From assembly GCF_004345245.1 (NCBI RefSeq), contig NZ_SLUQ01000008.1, forward strand, positions 372,001 through 436,000: 64,000 nucleotides of DNA. The letters run 5' to 3'. The notes beneath the pieces are model-generated. The model had not been told where the DNA came from, searched no databases, and worked only from the letters and a program-made list of their open reading frames with translations. The DNA comes from Rhizobium sp. BK251. Its GTDB lineage: Bacteria > Pseudomonadota > Alphaproteobacteria > Rhizobiales > Rhizobiaceae. A program made the position numbers and the translations under genes. Below are positions 42,319 through 50,954 of this stretch, piece by piece (the first letter of the stretch is position 1; the number at the start of each line of letters is the position of its first letter).

Positions 42319-42518
42319 GAACCGGAAACCCCTCTTCCGAATATATTCAGCCGGTGGTGCGCCGGCCCGCATCCGGCCGCAGCGGGCGCCCCCTGCATTT
42401 AAGGGATCAGAATTCCCGCAATGCGTTTAATTCACGTAAATGGAACTGTGCGGGAAGTTTGTTTTCGCTTTGTTCACATTTGGCTGGCAGATGCCTTTCG
42501 CGAAAGGTAGGGTTCAGC

Positions 42519-43028
42519 ATGAGCAGCACGATTCGCATCATCGGCATCGATCCCGGTCTCCGGCGTACCGGCTGGGGTATCATCGAGACGCTCGGCAATT
42601 CGCTGCGCTTCGTTGCCTCCGGAACGGTAACGTCGGATGGCGACATGGATCTTGCCTCCAGGCTCTGCCAGCTGCATGACGGTCTTGCCGAGGTGGTTCA
42701 CAGCTACCAGCCACACGAGGCGGCGGTCGAGCAGACCTTCGTCAACAAGGATGCCGTCGCTACGCTTAAGCTCGGCCAGGCCCGCGGCATCGCCATGCTT
42801 GTACCGGCGCGCGCCGGGCTGCCTGTCTCCGAATATGCGCCGAACGCCGTCAAGAAGACGGTCATCGGCGTCGGCCACGGCGAAAAGCAGCAGATCCACA
42901 TGATGCTGAAGATCCTGATGCCAAAGGCGGAGTTCAAGGGCAACGACGCCGCCGACGCGCTCGCCATCGCCATCTGCCATGCTCATCATCGCGGTGGAAA
43001 CCGCATGCGCCAGGCCATCGCAGGCTGA
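42519..43028 (+). CDS. ruvC: Holliday junction resolvase RuvC
   Basis: A 169-residue endodeoxyribonuclease with the catalytic acids in IIGIDPGLRRTGWG, AAVEQTFVNKD and FKGNDAADALAIAICH. It cuts Holliday junctions that RuvAB has moved. AAAGGTAGGGTTCAGC precedes the ATG. In most rhizobia ruvA follows directly; here a toxin-antitoxin pair with its own promoter lies between, so ruvAB transcription may depend partly on that promoter. Confidence 0.95.
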   Translation: MSSTIRIIGIDPGLRRTGWGIIETLGNSLRFVASGTVTSDGDMDLASRLCQLHDGLAEVVHSYQPHEAAVEQTFVNKDAVATLKLGQARGIAMLVPARAGLPVSEYAPNAVKKTVIGVGHGEKQQIHMMLKILMPKAEFKGNDAADALAIAICHAHHRGGNRMRQAIAG

Positions 43029-43035
43029 TGTGTTC

Positions 43036-43069
43036 TTGACTTGTTCCGCCGGTAATGATAATTATTACC
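43036..43069 (+). promoter_or_regulatory. Promoter and operator of the toxin-antitoxin pair
   Basis: TTGACT (43036-43041), 17 bases, TAATTA (43059-43064). The -10 lies inside a 19-bp palindrome GGTAATGATAATTATTACC (43051-43069, one mismatched pair). This is where an AbrB-fold antitoxin would bind to repress its own operon. Confidence 0.6.
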
Positions 43070-43087
43070 GCAAATGAGGAGCCGGTC

Positions 43088-43339
43088 ATGCGTGTTACTT
43101 CGAAGGGGCAGGTCACCATTCCGCGCGACCTGCGTGAGCTTGCTGGCATCGAGCCGAATAGCGAGGTGATCTTCTCGATCGAGGGCGGGAAGCTTGTGAT
43201 TTCGCCGAAGGGCGGCAAGCAGCAGATCGAGGACCGTGAAAGGCTGGATCGTTTCATGGCGGCGCTCGAACGCATGAAGGACACCGGTGATCAGTCTATC
43301 GACGCCGAGGCGTTGATGAACATGACGCGTGATCGCTGA
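43088..43339 (+). CDS. AbrB/MazE-type antitoxin (VapB-like)
   Basis: An 83-residue protein starting MRVTSKGQVTIPRDLRELAGI, the swapped-hairpin AbrB DNA-binding fold, with VIFSIEGGKLVISPKGG and a helical C-terminal tail that would cover the toxin. GAGGAGCCGGTC precedes the ATG. It overlaps or abuts the PIN toxin gene and has a palindromic operator upstream, as expected for an autoregulated antitoxin. Confidence 0.88.
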   Translation: MRVTSKGQVTIPRDLRELAGIEPNSEVIFSIEGGKLVISPKGGKQQIEDRERLDRFMAALERMKDTGDQSIDAEALMNMTRDR

Positions 43340-43343
43340 TTCG

Positions 43344-43757
43344 ATGACGACGCTTGTCGATACGAATGTGCTTGTGGACCTCGCCGTGCCGACCTCCGAT
43401 TGGCATCAGTGGTCACGCCAGAGGGTCTATCTTGCCTTCAGGGGCGGGCCGGTTGCGATCAATCCGATCATCTATGCGGAATTTTCCGTTCGCTACCAGG
43501 ATATGGACGAGGTCGATCGTCTCTTGCCCGAAGAGGAGTTTCGTCGCGAGAACCTGCCGTGGCCGGCTGCCTTCGCGGCGGCTGCGGCTTTCCGGCAGTA
43601 CCGATTGGCCAGCGGCGGACGCGATCGCATATTGCCGGATTTCATGATCGGCGCTCATGCGATGATCCGCGGCTATACGGTTCTGACGCGCGACCCCAAG
43701 GGCTTCCGCTCGTACTTCCCCTCGCTCGACATCATTTCACCCGAAACGCACCCCTGA
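43344..43757 (+). CDS. PIN-domain ribonuclease toxin (VapC-like)
   Basis: A 137-residue PIN protein: MTTLVDTNVLVDLAVP carries the first catalytic aspartate, AINPIIYAEFSV the glutamate, and DRILPDFMIGAHAM and VLTRDPKGFRSYFP the later acids. All four acidic positions are present, so the toxin looks active. VapC-type toxins cleave tRNA or rRNA. A GTG at 43329 that overlaps the antitoxin stop is an alternative start. ruvA begins 13 bp downstream. Confidence 0.88.
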   Translation: MTTLVDTNVLVDLAVPTSDWHQWSRQRVYLAFRGGPVAINPIIYAEFSVRYQDMDEVDRLLPEEEFRRENLPWPAAFAAAAAFRQYRLASGGRDRILPDFMIGAHAMIRGYTVLTRDPKGFRSYFPSLDIISPETHP

Positions 43758-43769
43758 CGGACATTTCTC

Positions 43770-44384
43770 ATGATCGGCAAGCTTAAAGGCACTATCGACG
43801 AGATCGGCGACGACCATGTGCTGGTCGATGTCCACGGCGTCTGCTACGTGGCCTTCTGTTCGGCGCGCACGCTTTCGAAGATAGGCTCGGTCGGAGAGGC
43901 CTGCGTGCTCTTCATCGAGACGTATGTGCGCGAGGACCAGCTGAAGCTCTTCGGCTTCATGACGGCGCTGGAGCGCGAGTGGTTCAACCTGCTGCAGAGC
44001 GTGCAGGGCGTCGGCGCCAAGGTCGCGCTTGGCGTGCTTTCCACGCTGACGCCGGCCGAGATTGCCAATGCGATCGCGCTGCAGGACCGTACATCGGTCT
44101 CGCGTGCGCCGGGCGTCGGGCCGAAAGTCGCGATGCGCATCGTCACTGAACTCAAGAACAAGGCGCCATCCTTCGCTGGTGAGGCGGTCAATATTGGTCT
44201 CAAGCAGGAACTGGGAGAGGGTGTTGCGGCCGCTCCCGTCGCCGATGCGGTCTCGGCGCTGACCAATCTCGGCTATTCTCGCGACCAGGCGGCCAACGCC
44301 GTTGCCGCCGCACTGAAGTCCGCGGGCGAGGGCGCCGACAGCGCAAAGCTCATCCGTTTCGGATTGAAGGAGCTGTCGCGGTGA
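43770..44384 (+). CDS. ruvA: Holliday junction DNA helicase subunit RuvA
   Basis: A 204-residue protein with the N-terminal OB domain (MIGKLKGTIDEIGDDHVLVDVHGVCYVAFCS), helix-hairpin-helix segments (LLQSVQGVGAKVALGVLS and VSRAPGVGPKVAMRIVTELK) and the C-terminal domain that binds RuvB. RuvA tetramers hold the four-way junction while RuvB pumps DNA. The ribosome binding site is weak (GACGGAC). It follows the toxin gene by 13 bp, so it is probably read from both the ruvC and the antitoxin promoters. Confidence 0.95.
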   Translation: MIGKLKGTIDEIGDDHVLVDVHGVCYVAFCSARTLSKIGSVGEACVLFIETYVREDQLKLFGFMTALEREWFNLLQSVQGVGAKVALGVLSTLTPAEIANAIALQDRTSVSRAPGVGPKVAMRIVTELKNKAPSFAGEAVNIGLKQELGEGVAAAPVADAVSALTNLGYSRDQAANAVAAALKSAGEGADSAKLIRFGLKELSR

Positions 44385-44465
44385 GCGGAGAGAAAACCTC
44401 CCCGTGATGTCGAAAGCGCCGCAATTTGGTGTATTGGTGTCAGAGCTGTTGGAACGGAAATAGAC

Positions 44466-45506
44466 ATGAGTGAAGCCGCCCGCCTGATATCGTCGGAAAA
44501 GCGCGGAGAAGACCTCGACGCGACGCTGCGTCCCCAATCTCTGGATGAATTCACCGGCCAGGCCGAGGCCCGCGCCAACCTGAAGGTCTTCATCGAGGCA
44601 GCGAAGAACCGCGGCGAGGCGCTGGACCACGTGCTCTTCGTCGGTCCGCCCGGCCTCGGCAAGACGACGCTCGCCCAGATCATGGCCAAGGAGCTCGGGG
44701 TCAACTTCCGCTCCACCTCAGGCCCCGTCATCGCCAAGGCGGGAGACCTCGCGGCTCTTCTCACCAATCTCGAAGAGCGTGACGTGCTCTTCATCGACGA
44801 GATCCACCGGCTCAATCCCGCCGTCGAGGAAATCCTCTATCCGGCCATGGAGGATTTCCAGCTCGATCTCATCATCGGCGAGGGTCCGGCGGCGCGATCC
44901 GTCAAGATCGACCTTGCGAAGTTCACGCTCGTTGCGGCAACCACGCGGCTCGGCCTTCTCACCACGCCGCTCAGGGATCGCTTCGGCATTCCGGTCCGAC
45001 TCAACTTCTATACCGTGGAAGAGCTCGAACTGATCGTTCGCCGCGGCGCCCGTCTCATGGGGCTGCCGATGACGGACGAGGGGGCGCTCGAGATCGCACG
45101 GCGTGCTCGAGGCACACCGCGCATCGCTGGCCGGCTCTTGCGTCGCGTGCGCGATTTCGCGGAGGTCGCCCGCGCGGAGGCTGTCACCCGGCAGATCGCC
45201 GACGAGGCGCTGACGCGGCTGCTCGTCGACAATATGGGCCTCGACCAGCTCGACAAGCGTTACCTCAACATGATCGCCGTCAATTTCGGCGGTGGTCCGG
45301 TCGGCATCGAGACGATCGCTGCCGGCCTCTCCGAGCCGCGCGACGCCATCGAGGACATCATCGAGCCCTACATGATCCAGCAGGGCTTCATCCAGCGCAC
45401 GCCGCGCGGCCGCGTGCTGACGGCGACCGCGTGGAAGCATCTCGGCATGCAGCCGCCCAAGGATATGGAGGCGGCGCAGTTCCGCATGAGTCTGGAGGAT
45501 GACTGA
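44466..45506 (+). CDS. ruvB: Holliday junction branch migration ATPase RuvB
   Basis: A 346-residue AAA+ motor with Walker A GPPGLGKTT, Walker B LFIDEIHRL, sensor 1 AATTRLGLLTTPLRDRFG, the arginine-rich RARGTPRIAGRLLRRVRDF and the C-terminal winged helix (GFIQRTPRGRVLTATAWKHLG). It drives branch migration with RuvA. GGAACGGAAATAGAC precedes the ATG, which lies 81 bp after ruvA. The NUDIX gene overlaps its 3' end by 8 bp. Confidence 0.97.
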   Translation: MSEAARLISSEKRGEDLDATLRPQSLDEFTGQAEARANLKVFIEAAKNRGEALDHVLFVGPPGLGKTTLAQIMAKELGVNFRSTSGPVIAKAGDLAALLTNLEERDVLFIDEIHRLNPAVEEILYPAMEDFQLDLIIGEGPAARSVKIDLAKFTLVAATTRLGLLTTPLRDRFGIPVRLNFYTVEELELIVRRGARLMGLPMTDEGALEIARRARGTPRIAGRLLRRVRDFAEVARAEAVTRQIADEALTRLLVDNMGLDQLDKRYLNMIAVNFGGGPVGIETIAAGLSEPRDAIEDIIEPYMIQQGFIQRTPRGRVLTATAWKHLGMQPPKDMEAAQFRMSLEDD

Positions 45507-46038
45507 TGGTCGAGCTGGCGTCATGGGCGGCCGCACGCGCATAAAGATCAAGGCAAAGCCGAAGTGGCGGTTCCAGGTGCGGGTCGCCGGCCTCGGGTTT
45601 CGCGACGGCCATGTGCTTGTCCATCGCGCCGCGCAGGAACCGTTCTGGACCTTTCCGGGCGGCCGCGCGGAGATCGGCGAAGCTTCCGAGGAAACGCTGA
45701 AGCGCGAGATGCTCGAAGAGATCGGCGCCGAGGTCTCCGTCGGGCGCTTGCTTTGGGTTGTCGAGAATTTCTTTCACTACGAGAAGCGGGACTGGCACGA
45801 GATGGGCTTCTACTATCTCATGACGATCCCCGAGAGCTTTCCCTTCCACCCAGAAAAGATCGTTCATCGGATACAGGACGGAAAGAACGCGCTCGAGTTC
45901 AAATGGGCGAAGGCGACACGTGAGGCCTTGGCCGCGCTCGACATACCGCCCTATTTCATTGCGGAAGAGATCGAAAACCTGCCGCAATCGCCGCGCCATC
46001 TCGTCTGGAACGACGGCGATCTTGACCGGAGCAACTAG
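45499..46038 (+). CDS. NUDIX hydrolase
   Basis: Up to 179 residues with a complete NUDIX box (GGRAEIGEASEETLKREMLEEIGAE, G-x5-E-x7-R-E-x2-E-E-x-G). It would hydrolyse nucleoside diphosphates linked to another group; the substrate is unknown. The ATG at 45499 overlaps the ruvB stop by 8 bp; a second ATG at 45523 is possible and gives the more typical N-terminus. It is cotranscribed with ruvB. Confidence 0.88.
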   Translation: MTDGRAGVMGGRTRIKIKAKPKWRFQVRVAGLGFRDGHVLVHRAAQEPFWTFPGGRAEIGEASEETLKREMLEEIGAEVSVGRLLWVVENFFHYEKRDWHEMGFYYLMTIPESFPFHPEKIVHRIQDGKNALEFKWAKATREALAALDIPPYFIAEEIENLPQSPRHLVWNDGDLDRSN

Positions 46039-46217
46039 GTGAGCATTGTTCTTCGTGCGTTGCGCTCCCGCGGCATGGTGTTCAACTGTTTCCGCCAAGG
46101 GCAGGATCTGTCAGCAATCTCATCCGGATAAATGTGCCATGATCAGACCTACCGTGTCATTCCGTGATTAAGAATTCCATCTAGAATTCAGCGGAAAACA
46201 ATCTGGAGGCGCGCTGC

Positions 46218-46742
46218 ATGCTTGTAATCCTTGGTGGCCTGCCCGGCGCTGGAAAAACAACAATTGCGTGCGCTTTGGCGAAACAGCTAGGGGCCGTGCA
46301 CGTTCGGGTCGATACCATCGAACAAAATATCCGGGCTTCAATTGCGCCGAGTTTCGACGTCGGTCCGGCAGGTTACGTGGTTGCCTATGGTATCGCTCGA
46401 GACAACCTCGCTCTGGGCAATACCGTAGTCGCGGATTCCGTAAACTGCCTACACGTAACCAGAGACGCCTGGCTTTCGGTCGCAAAACGATCGGTCGTGC
46501 AAGCCGTCGAAGTAGAGGTCATTTGCTCGGACAAGGCTGAGCATCGGCGAAGAGCAGAGACACGGGAGACAGATGTTGAAGGGCTGGTGAAGCCGATCTG
46601 GGATGAGATCACCCGTCGTGTTTATGAAGATTGGGGCGAGCGACCTCTTGTTGTCGACACCGCCAAGATGGGCGTCGATGAACTCGCTGCCGATCTGGTT
46701 TCGAAACTTAAGCTTCGCCGAAAGCACCAAACCCTGACTTAG
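46218..46742 (+). CDS. P-loop AAA-type ATPase, small-molecule kinase-like
   Basis: A 174-residue protein with a Walker A right at the start (MLVILGGLPGAGKTTIACALA) and a kinase-like layout (VRVDTIEQNIR, ARDNLALGNTVVADSVN, R-rich lid near AEHRRRAETRE). It resembles zeta-toxin/gluconate-kinase-like P-loop proteins that phosphorylate small molecules. GGAGGCGCGCTGC precedes the ATG. The region from 46143 is lower in GC than its neighbours, which hints at recent gain. The substrate is unknown. Confidence 0.8.
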   Translation: MLVILGGLPGAGKTTIACALAKQLGAVHVRVDTIEQNIRASIAPSFDVGPAGYVVAYGIARDNLALGNTVVADSVNCLHVTRDAWLSVAKRSVVQAVEVEVICSDKAEHRRRAETRETDVEGLVKPIWDEITRRVYEDWGERPLVVDTAKMGVDELAADLVSKLKLRRKHQTLT

Positions 46743-46788
46743 GACGTGTTTTGCGCTAGTGGCCTCGGGGAGCAAGGGAGGAGCAACC

Positions 46789-47352
46789 ATGACAGAATTC
46801 GATCCCGTTCGAGTTTTCCGCAAGCTCGCTTACAACAATGCGCTTGCGAACCTGCGCCTGCACCGCGCCTGCGCTGAGCTGAAGCCGGGAGAATTCGAGG
46901 CGACGCGGACAAGCTTCTTCCCGTCCATCAGGTCGACGCTGAACCACATTCTCACCGTCGACTGGTTTTATGTCGACGCGCTCGAGGGCGGCACGCTGGG
47001 CGTCAAGGCGTTTGAGGTTGACGAACCCTTTGAGAGTGCTGCGGAGCTTGCCGCTGAACAGGCGAAGGTCGATGCGCGGTTGGTGAACCTCTGCAACGCC
47101 CTGACGCCGATGAGCCTCGTTTCGACTGTCAACCTGCACCGCGCCAACCGCATTCAGCCGGAACGCGCGGAGGATGTGCTGAGCCACCTCTTCCAGCACC
47201 AGACGCATCATCGCGGCCAGGCCCATGCGATGCTGGCGGGCTCCAGCGTTCCCCCACCGCAACTCGACGAGTTCATCGTCGCAGACGATGCCCGTTTCAG
47301 GGGAGACGAGGTTTCCGCGCTTGGTCTCAGCGAAGATCGCCTGATGCGATAG
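46789..47352 (+). CDS. DinB-family protein
   Basis: A 187-residue four-helix protein of the DinB/YfiT type: KLAYNNALANLRLHRAC, RSTLNHILTVDWFYVDALEG and HLFQHQTHHRGQAHAML supply the three histidines for a metal ion. The family includes thiol-dependent transferases and stress-induced proteins of unknown role. GGGAGGAGCAACC precedes the ATG at 46789. It is convergent with sqdC, 12 bp apart. Confidence 0.88.
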   Translation: MTEFDPVRVFRKLAYNNALANLRLHRACAELKPGEFEATRTSFFPSIRSTLNHILTVDWFYVDALEGGTLGVKAFEVDEPFESAAELAAEQAKVDARLVNLCNALTPMSLVSTVNLHRANRIQPERAEDVLSHLFQHQTHHRGQAHAMLAGSSVPPPQLDEFIVADDARFRGDEVSALGLSEDRLMR

Positions 47353-47364
47353 GAAAGCCCGGCC

Positions 47365-48273
47365 TTACGAAGCTGAGCGTGTGGTGCCGTTTGCCGTCGA
47401 GGCAAGCTCTCGCAGGGTTCGCTCCAGCGCATCGAGGCCGCCACCGCGCCAGCCAAGCCTGCGGATCTTTTCCGTCGACATGGCGTTGATACTGCCGCGG
47501 TCAGCCGGTTCCGGAAGCGGATGAGGACAGCCGGTCACCTGCCTCACGATGCCCAGAATCTCGCGCGTCTCGGTAAGGATACCGGAGACGTTGAAGACCT
47601 CGCCGCTGATGCGCGCCGCCTCCGTCTCCAGCATCAGCCGCACGGCACGGCCGACGTCGCTGCCATGGACCTCTGTTCCGGCGCGGGCGGTGATCGGCTG
47701 GCCAGCAAGGTAGTCGGCAATCATCCCATCCCACTTGTTCGGCCGAAGGTTGCCATAGACGCCGGTTAGTCTCAGGCTCGCTGTCGCAAATCCCGGTGCG
47801 GCAAGCGCGGCGAGGCTGCGTTCGGCGAGCAGCTTCACCTCGCCATAGAGGGTTTCCGGTTGCGGCAGCATGGTTTCTTCGAGCACCGTTCCGGCCGGCA
47901 GTTCCCCATAGACGGCCCGGCTCGACAGGAACACGCAGCGGCGGGTGCCGGCGCGCCTCGCGGCCTCGAAGAGCCTGACGCTTCCATCCAGATTGCGTCG
48001 CCGGAATCCTTCCGGATTGTTGCCTTCCCCGCCGCGATATTTGCCCGGCACGTGGTCGAAGGCGGCATGCACGAAGAAATAGGCATCGTCGAAAGCCTCG
48101 ATCTGGTCCCGGTCGGGATCGAGCGAGAGTGGCAGGAACTCGACGGAGCGGGAGAAGAGGTCGGGTGCCGGCGCCTGCCGCCCGCCGACTGTCACGGAAT
48201 AACCGGCCGCGAGCAGTTCCTCGACGATGTAGCGACCGACGAGCCCCGTCCCGCCCGACACCAGTACCTTCAT
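47365..48273 (-). CDS. sqdC: SqdC-like NAD(P)-dependent epimerase/reductase
   Basis: A 302-residue short-chain (extended SDR) protein: MKVLVSGGTGLVGRYIVEEL (nucleotide-binding GGTGLVG), VFLSSRAVYGEL and Y-x3-K in LYGEVKLL. The position as third gene after a UDP-sulfoquinovose synthase and a GT8 glycosyltransferase matches sqdC of the rhizobial/Rhodobacter sqdBDC operon, needed for sulfolipid synthesis though its exact step is unsettled. The start overlaps the sqdD stop as ATGA. Assignment is from context plus fold. Confidence 0.8.
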   Translation of the reverse strand: MKVLVSGGTGLVGRYIVEELLAAGYSVTVGGRQAPAPDLFSRSVEFLPLSLDPDRDQIEAFDDAYFFVHAAFDHVPGKYRGGEGNNPEGFRRRNLDGSVRLFEAARRAGTRRCVFLSSRAVYGELPAGTVLEETMLPQPETLYGEVKLLAERSLAALAAPGFATASLRLTGVYGNLRPNKWDGMIADYLAGQPITARAGTEVHGSDVGRAVRLMLETEAARISGEVFNVSGILTETREILGIVRQVTGCPHPLPEPADRGSINAMSTEKIRRLGWRGGGLDALERTLRELASTANGTTRSAS

Positions 48274-49136
48274 GCAGCCTCTCTCGGATTGGCAAGCGTG
48301 GCTATCTCGGGCAGGGCGCGACCTTCATGGAAACAATGCCAGAGCTCGATCAGCGGCCTCAGCTTTTCCGCCTTGGGATGGTCCTTCTCCCAAGGCTTCT
48401 CGTACTGATAGTGCAGGATCGAGATGCTCTTCCAGTCCCAGAGTTCGGGCATGGTGAACCACACATATTGCAGCATGTTCATGAAGACGGGCAGGCCGTG
48501 CCAATCGGGGAAGAATTCCTGCAAGAAGGTCTGGTCGGTGCGCGGCCAGAAGATGCCCTGCCGATCGAGCAGCTTCAGCATGCTGCCAAAGGTCGAGAGC
48601 GACGGCTTGGCGACAAAGACGCCGGAATTCAGCCGGTGGAAATCCGCAAGCCCTTCATAGACGTTCGGCGCCGCGGAGAATTCCGGATAGTCGAAGAGCC
48701 TGTCGACGTTTCTCAGCACCAGCGCGTCGGCGTCGATGAAGATGCAGGAATCATAGTCGATGAGCTGCCAGAGCCGCAGCTTGCAGAAATTGTCGAGCGG
48801 AGAGTGGAAGGCCGGCTTGCGACCTTTGGTAAAGGGAGCGGCGGCGTGCAGCGCGCTGCGGCCGTGGCGTTCGTTGAAGTCGTCGGAAAGCGGCAGATGC
48901 TCGACCCCGATCAGCCGGCAGCCGAGCGCCTCGAGCGGTACGAGCACCTCGTCGGCGACACTGCCGGTATGCATGACGACGACATCCGCCGCGGTCTTCG
49001 ACCAGAATATCGAGCGCGCCAGCGCCAGCGCGCCCATGGCGTAATCGGCATTCGTCACCAGCGTCACATAGGCCTGGCGGGATTGCGGGCTGGTGCGCGG
49101 GCGCAGCCCCTGCAGCATTTCGCTCCCGATCATCAT
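48270..49136 (-). CDS. sqdD: SqdD-like GT8-family glycosyltransferase
   Basis: A 288-residue glycogenin-like transferase: AYVTLVTNADYAMGALALARSI at the start and the metal-binding D-x-D in SCIFIDADALVLRNVD, with NSGVFVAKPS further on. SqdD is the GT8 protein of sulfolipid operons, thought to move sulfoquinovose from UDP to diacylglycerol. The start overlaps the sqdB stop as ATGA and its stop overlaps sqdC likewise, so all three proteins are translated as a chain. Confidence 0.82.
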   Translation of the reverse strand: MMIGSEMLQGLRPRTSPQSRQAYVTLVTNADYAMGALALARSIFWSKTAADVVVMHTGSVADEVLVPLEALGCRLIGVEHLPLSDDFNERHGRSALHAAAPFTKGRKPAFHSPLDNFCKLRLWQLIDYDSCIFIDADALVLRNVDRLFDYPEFSAAPNVYEGLADFHRLNSGVFVAKPSLSTFGSMLKLLDRQGIFWPRTDQTFLQEFFPDWHGLPVFMNMLQYVWFTMPELWDWKSISILHYQYEKPWEKDHPKAEKLRPLIELWHCFHEGRALPEIATLANPREAA

Positions 49137-50353
49137 GAGACGGATTTCAGCCGCTTGCCTTCGGGATCGTGATTGACGGTCGCGGCAAGGTCCTTGGTCC
49201 AGGCGGAGACGGCCGGCACACGCGAACGGTCGACGCGATAGGCGTATTTCCTGGCGACATCGACGATCTCCGAGAGCAGCCCGCTTTCCAGCGTGATCGG
49301 CTTCAGGCCGAGATCGAGGAACTTGTCGTTCTTCACGACGAGCTCGTTTTCGGCAGCCTCCTTGCGCGGGTTCGGCAGCCAGGCGATCTCCGATCCGGAG
49401 ATCTTCGCGATCATCTCGGCGAGATCGCGCACCCGATGGGTTTCCGTTATCTGGTTGAAGATTTCGACGCGGCTTCCGCGCGCCGGCGGGTTCATCAATG
49501 CCAACTCGATGCAGCGCACGGAATCCTGGATATGGATGAAGGCGCGGGTCTGGCCGCCGGTGCCGTGCACGGTCAGCGGGTAGCCGATCGCCGCCTGGAT
49601 CAGGAAGCGGTTCAGCACCGTGCCGTAGTCGCCGTCATAGTCGAAGCGGTTGATGATCTGCGTGTGCCGGCGCGTCTGCTCGGTGTGCGTTCCCCAGACG
49701 ATGCCCTGGTGCAGGTCGGTGATCCTCAGCAGATCGTTCTTCGCGTAGAACTGGAAAAGCAGCTGATCCAGGCACTTGGTCATGTGGTAGATCGAGCCCG
49801 GATTGGCGGGATAGAGGATCTCCTGACTGACCGAGTGACCATCCGGCGTCTCGATGCCCACCGGCAGGTAGCCCTCGGGAATGGCCGCGCCGACCGTCGA
49901 ATAGCCATAGACGCCCATGGTGCCGAGATGGACGAGATGGGCGTCGAGATTGAGTTCCACGAGCGCGTTCAGGAGGTTATGCGTCGCGCTGACATTGTTG
50001 TTGACGGTGTAGTTCTTGTGCCGGTCGCTCTTCATCGAATAGGGCGCGGCGCGCTGCTCGGCGAAGTGGATGATCGCGTCGGGGCGGTGCTCGCCGAGCC
50101 ACGTCTTGAGCAGCTCGTAGTCCTTGGCGAGGTCGATCAGGTTGAAGTGGATGCGGCGGCCGGTCTCGGCATGCCATATTCGCGTGCGCTCCTGGATGGA
50201 ATCCATCGGGGTGAGAGACTGGACACCGAGTTCGGTATCGATCCAGCGGCGCGAGAGATTGTCGAGGATATGGACCTCGTGGCCCGCGTCCGAAAGATGG
50301 AGGGAAGTCGGCCAGCCGATGAACCCGTCCCCGCCCATAACCGCAATCTTCAT
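49133..50353 (-). CDS. sqdB: UDP-sulfoquinovose synthase
   Basis: A 406-residue SDR enzyme starting MKIAVMGGDGFIGWPTSLHLSDAGHEV, the SQD1/SqdB form of the nucleotide motif. It has IIHFAEQRAAPYSMK, LGTMGVYGYS, the catalytic SIYHMTKCLDQLLF and TRAFIHIQDSVRCIE. It makes UDP-sulfoquinovose from UDP-glucose and sulfite, the head-group donor for the membrane sulfolipid SQDG. AGGAGGCGACTC precedes the ATG at 50353. It heads the sqdBDC operon and is divergent from ybgC. Sulfolipid replaces phospholipid under phosphate starvation; I did not find a clear Pho box. Confidence 0.9.
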   Translation of the reverse strand: MKIAVMGGDGFIGWPTSLHLSDAGHEVHILDNLSRRWIDTELGVQSLTPMDSIQERTRIWHAETGRRIHFNLIDLAKDYELLKTWLGEHRPDAIIHFAEQRAAPYSMKSDRHKNYTVNNNVSATHNLLNALVELNLDAHLVHLGTMGVYGYSTVGAAIPEGYLPVGIETPDGHSVSQEILYPANPGSIYHMTKCLDQLLFQFYAKNDLLRITDLHQGIVWGTHTEQTRRHTQIINRFDYDGDYGTVLNRFLIQAAIGYPLTVHGTGGQTRAFIHIQDSVRCIELALMNPPARGSRVEIFNQITETHRVRDLAEMIAKISGSEIAWLPNPRKEAAENELVVKNDKFLDLGLKPITLESGLLSEIVDVARKYAYRVDRSRVPAVSAWTKDLAATVNHDPEGKRLKSVS

Positions 50354-50471
50354 GAGTCGCCTCCTGTTCGGTCGCATTCCACCGGGCATAGTTAAGAATT
50401 ATGACATTTGTTCAATGCTTGCGCGTCAAAGCGACTTGGGTCAAAGAGGGCCGCATGTCTGGAGAGTTGAA

Positions 50472-50924
50472 ATGAACAGCAGCCCTTTTCTGATCTCGGG
50501 AGAACTGATCGACGGCGGTCATCGGCTGATGCAGCGCGTCTACTACGAGGACACGGATTTCTCCGGCCTCGTCTATCACGCCCGCTATCTGCATTTTCTG
50601 GAGCGCGGCCGCACCGACTATCTGCGCTGTCTCGGCTGCGAGCAGAGCGCGCTGCTGACGACCGATGAGGAAGGCCTGGTCTTCGTCGTCCACCGCATGG
50701 AGATCGACTTCAAGGCTCCTGCGCGCATGGACGAGGTGCTGACGATCACGACGATCACCGAAAAGGCTGGTGGCGCCAAGATGGTGCTCAACCAGGAGAT
50801 CCGCCGCGGCGAGACCCTGCTGATCGCGGCAAAGGTCATTATCGCGGTCATCAATGCGAAGGGCAGGCCCAGACGGTTGCCGGAATCGCTTGCGGCCCAG
50901 TTTCTTGCCAAGGCGCCGGCCTGA
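50472..50924 (+). CDS. ybgC: Tol-Pal-associated acyl-CoA thioesterase YbgC
   Basis: A 150-residue hot-dog fold protein with the 4-hydroxybenzoyl-CoA thioesterase signature RVYYEDTDFSGLVYHARYLHFLERGRTD (catalytic aspartate in EDTD). YbgC hydrolyses acyl-CoA or acyl-ACP and usually opens the tol-pal operon. CTGGAGAGTTGAA precedes the ATG. Here it is cut off from tolQ by an oppositely oriented gene and 500 bp of non-coding DNA, so it has its own transcript. Confidence 0.92.
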   Translation: MNSSPFLISGELIDGGHRLMQRVYYEDTDFSGLVYHARYLHFLERGRTDYLRCLGCEQSALLTTDEEGLVFVVHRMEIDFKAPARMDEVLTITTITEKAGGAKMVLNQEIRRGETLLIAAKVIIAVINAKGRPRRLPESLAAQFLAKAPA

Positions 50925-50954
50925 TCTGCCAGCCTCGAAGGCGGAAAGCGGGCT

